A stretch of 64,000 bases of DNA from positions 1-64,000 of the forward strand of contig NZ_JAKZHX010000001.1 of assembly GCF_022568815.1 (NCBI RefSeq), in the 5' to 3' direction. This document shows positions 62,368 to 64,000 of the stretch, piece by piece. Position 1 is the stretch's first letter. Every line of letters begins with the position of its first letter. The notes below the pieces were generated by a model. That model was not told where the DNA came from and searched no databases. It worked only from the letters and a program-made list of their open reading frames with translations. This DNA is from Undibacterium paludis (GTDB lineage: Bacteria > Pseudomonadota > Gammaproteobacteria > Burkholderiales > Burkholderiaceae_D). Both the position numbers and the translations under genes were made by a program.

Positions 62368-64000
62368 CTAATACAGCAGGTTCTGCCTTGCTGTGCATAG
62401 TGGTTTGAGTTTTTCACAGATCCGGTTTGCCTGCTCAGAAATGGCGATATGCATATCGCCAGCACTTTTCTTTGTAAGATACCAGCCTAGCGGTGCACTC
62501 CGCAAGCGGTGAATGAATTCACAGCGGTGGTTCGCATCGCTGATGGAATGGCTGAATGCCTTATCGAGGTCGATATTGACATAAACGTCTTCCAGAGTGG
62601 TTTCGAGCCTGCGGACAGCCAGTCCTGCCTGGGCTTCACGTACGGCGAACAAAGCGCTCAGGCCTGACCAAGCTTCTTGCGTCTTTGCTTTTTCCAGTGT
62701 CGGGCAATCAACCGCTGGCGGGTTGCCGTCAATATTGATCCAGTGTTTACCGGCATCACCTGCCTGACTGCCGGTAGTACGCAATGTTTCGGCGCCGCTA
62801 TTGTCGGCATAACCGCCATCGACCAGTTTATAAGTACCATCAGACTGCGGGAAAGATCCTGACGGAGATACCAATGGGAAGCGTGCGCTGTGCAGTGCCG
62901 CCATCCCGACCTGGAACTGGCTAGCCAGTTTGCCTTGTCGGCCTGCACCGTCGCCCCAGTTACCAGTATTGGAGAGCCAGAGTCTTTGGCCGCTTGCTGA
63001 TTCAGTACTGTTGAAATAAATTTTTGGGGCAGGTGCGACGCCAGCCGTAAGGCTGGTGATGGGCCTGGCCAGGGCGAATAAAGAAATGGCATTACTGCCC
63101 TCTGGCCCTTGTTGCGCCTTCAGATTGCCCAGTGCTTTTTGGGTGGCATCTTGCCAGCTATTGAGCAACGCCTGTCCGCGTTGAGGAACGATACCAGGCA
63201 GCAAGTCGATAGACAACATACGTGCCAATACAGGAGAAAGATGGTCTTGTATCAGTACATCGTCAATCAACAGTTCAAGATGCGCAAGTCTTGGCAGGTG
63301 CCGGCGGCAATCAGCAGGCCAGCCACCGCTGGCCACATACTCCTGCCTTAACGTCGCATAGACAGCGATGCCAACGCTGCCACCGGATACGCCACTGAGG
63401 CGATCAAGCTTTTGTCCGAATTCACCGCAGGACATATCATCGACCCTTGCCAGCAGCGTTGCGGTGAACAGGGCGGCTCTGATGCCACCGCCATAAGCGT
63501 TGACAATAATGTCCTGTTCTTTGGCTGGCTGAATTTGCGGAAGCATGAGTGCCTCGGATTTCGCCATCAGTACCTCTTCGCCTGGTACTTCCTTGAAAGG
63601 TGACCAGCCGAACTGGGCGTGGAGTACGAAGTACACGGCCAGGAGTACCAGGCTACCTGTCAACGCGAAGCCGGGTACATGGTACCCCAGTCGCCTGAAG
63701 CATAAAGTCAATGCGCACAACAACAAGAGACTGCTGCTGCAAAACAGCATGACGATTGCAGCAGATCCTATACTGCTTGTCAGGCTTTCTGCACCGAAAA
63801 CCAGGAACAGGAACAACATGACAGCGGCAATGAACAGGCCCGCCAGACGCCTGACAGCATGCTCGAACAGAAGTGTTTCATTGGCTTCTGGCACGATGAT
63901 GTTGAGCTTGCGCAGCAAGGAACGGCGATTTACCGTCGCCTTGTACAGCAGGATGGGTAGGTATGTCATCGCCAGCAAACTGCTCAGGACTGGGATGTTA
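62368..64000 (-). CDS. Membrane-anchored patatin-like phospholipase (5' end outside window)
   Basis: At least 536 aa; the frame stays open upstream of 63978 to the window edge, so the true start may lie outside. The N-terminal part has four hydrophobic segments (about 1-25, 45-65, 70-95, 105-125). The patatin domain follows with oxyanion motif GGGIRAALF (about 168-176), nucleophile elbow GVSGGSVG (Ser about 200) and catalytic Asp in DGGYADNSG (about 395). Hydrolyses acyl esters of phospholipids in related proteins. Its combination with several membrane helices is uncommon. Convergent with nrdJ; substrate unknown. Confidence 0.85.
   Translation of the reverse strand, partial: NIPVLSSLLAMTYLPILLYKATVNRRSLLRKLNIIVPEANETLLFEHAVRRLAGLFIAAVMLFLFLVFGAESLTSSIGSAAIVMLFCSSSLLLLCALTLCFRRLGYHVPGFALTGSLVLLAVYFVLHAQFGWSPFKEVPGEEVLMAKSEALMLPQIQPAKEQDIIVNAYGGGIRAALFTATLLARVDDMSCGEFGQKLDRLSGVSGGSVGIAVYATLRQEYVASGGWPADCRRHLPRLAHLELLIDDVLIQDHLSPVLARMLSIDLLPGIVPQRGQALLNSWQDATQKALGNLKAQQGPEGSNAISLFALARPITSLTAGVAPAPKIYFNSTESASGQRLWLSNTGNWGDGAGRQGKLASQFQVGMAALHSARFPLVSPSGSFPQSDGTYKLVDGGYADNSGAETLRTTGSQAGDAGKHWINIDGNPPAVDCPTLEKAKTQEAWSGLSALFAVREAQAGLAVRRLETTLEDVYVNIDLDKAFSHSISDANHRCEFIHRLRSAPLGWYLTKKSAGDMHIAISEQANRICEKLKPLCTARQNLLY

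Noticed and set aside
1-64000. CRISPR arrays, tRNA or rRNA genes, insertion sequences, phage genes
   Set aside because: Read through on both strands; no spaced direct-repeat array, tRNA-like cloverleaf, transposase or integrase was recognised.

Overview
The window looks like chromosomal DNA of a Gram-negative betaproteobacterium, probably Burkholderiales and most like Oxalobacteraceae (Undibacterium, Massilia or Janthinobacterium type). This is inferred from the gene families: a Kdo transferase and a TonB receptor (outer membrane), a DUF3334 protein, a YbfB/YjiJ-type MFS exporter, tandem GNAT, LysE and LysR genes, a methyl-accepting chemotaxis protein ending in a CheR-docking pentapeptide, and many hybrid or c-di-GMP signalling proteins. 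I saw no rRNA, tRNA, CRISPR array, insertion sequence or phage gene.

Layout. 0.4-4.8 kb: minus-strand genes for a GNAT, an EF-hand protein, a small orphan paralogue of a toxin partner, and a GntR / cysteine hydrolase / PLP-lyase cluster with a palindromic operator. 5.2-9.2 kb: an unusual pair, a cytosolic protein resembling the N-terminal domain of VioB/RebD and an exported one-haem (CxxCH) protein, preceded by two possible micro-ORFs. 9.7-12.1 kb: a zeta-toxin operon (98-aa partner, zeta kinase, 82-aa unknown) running into an atypical carbamoyltransferase. 12.4-14.7 kb: eutBC, the AdoCbl-dependent ethanolamine ammonia-lyase. 14.8-20.5 kb: small secreted or unknown proteins, a DUF3334 protein, and a VirK/YbjX-family gene behind a Fur-box-like site. 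21-24.8 kb: a MASE1-PAS-PAS hybrid histidine kinase. 25-33.6 kb: an NHL-repeat lipoprotein, a MarR/hydrolase divergent pair with a 36-bp palindrome, an MFS/LysR divergent pair, and a GH18 protein. 34.3-37 kb: a sedolisin (S53) protease with two PPC domains, preceded by a promoter and a long structured leader containing an intrinsic terminator. 37.1-42.1 kb: a TonB receptor / YfiR / CHASE8-like-GGDEF-EAL operon, ending in a small acyl-carrier-like protein whose two halves are in permuted order. 42.4-49.6 kb: LysE, GNAT, tandem DUF4019 proteins, an MCP, a Sel1 protein and a DapF-like protein lacking both catalytic cysteines. 49.8-53.8 kb: three tandem Ala/Lys-rich secreted proteins, an EamA transporter and waaA. 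53.8-59.1 kb: a giant propeller-sensor hybrid kinase. 59.8-64 kb: the AdoCbl-dependent ribonucleotide reductase nrdJ and a patatin-like phospholipase running off the window edge.

The clearest themes are signalling (two very large phosphorelay kinases, a receptor-linked c-di-GMP module, chemotaxis) and secreted macromolecule degradation or surface proteins. Two B12-dependent enzymes (EutBC, NrdJ) are present without B12 genes nearby. Strongest candidates for new biology are the permuted ACP-like protein, the stand-alone VioB-N-like/haem pair, the toxin-partner paralogue pair, the Cys-less DapF, and the structured leader of the S53 protease. All family assignments come from reading motifs; no database search was run.
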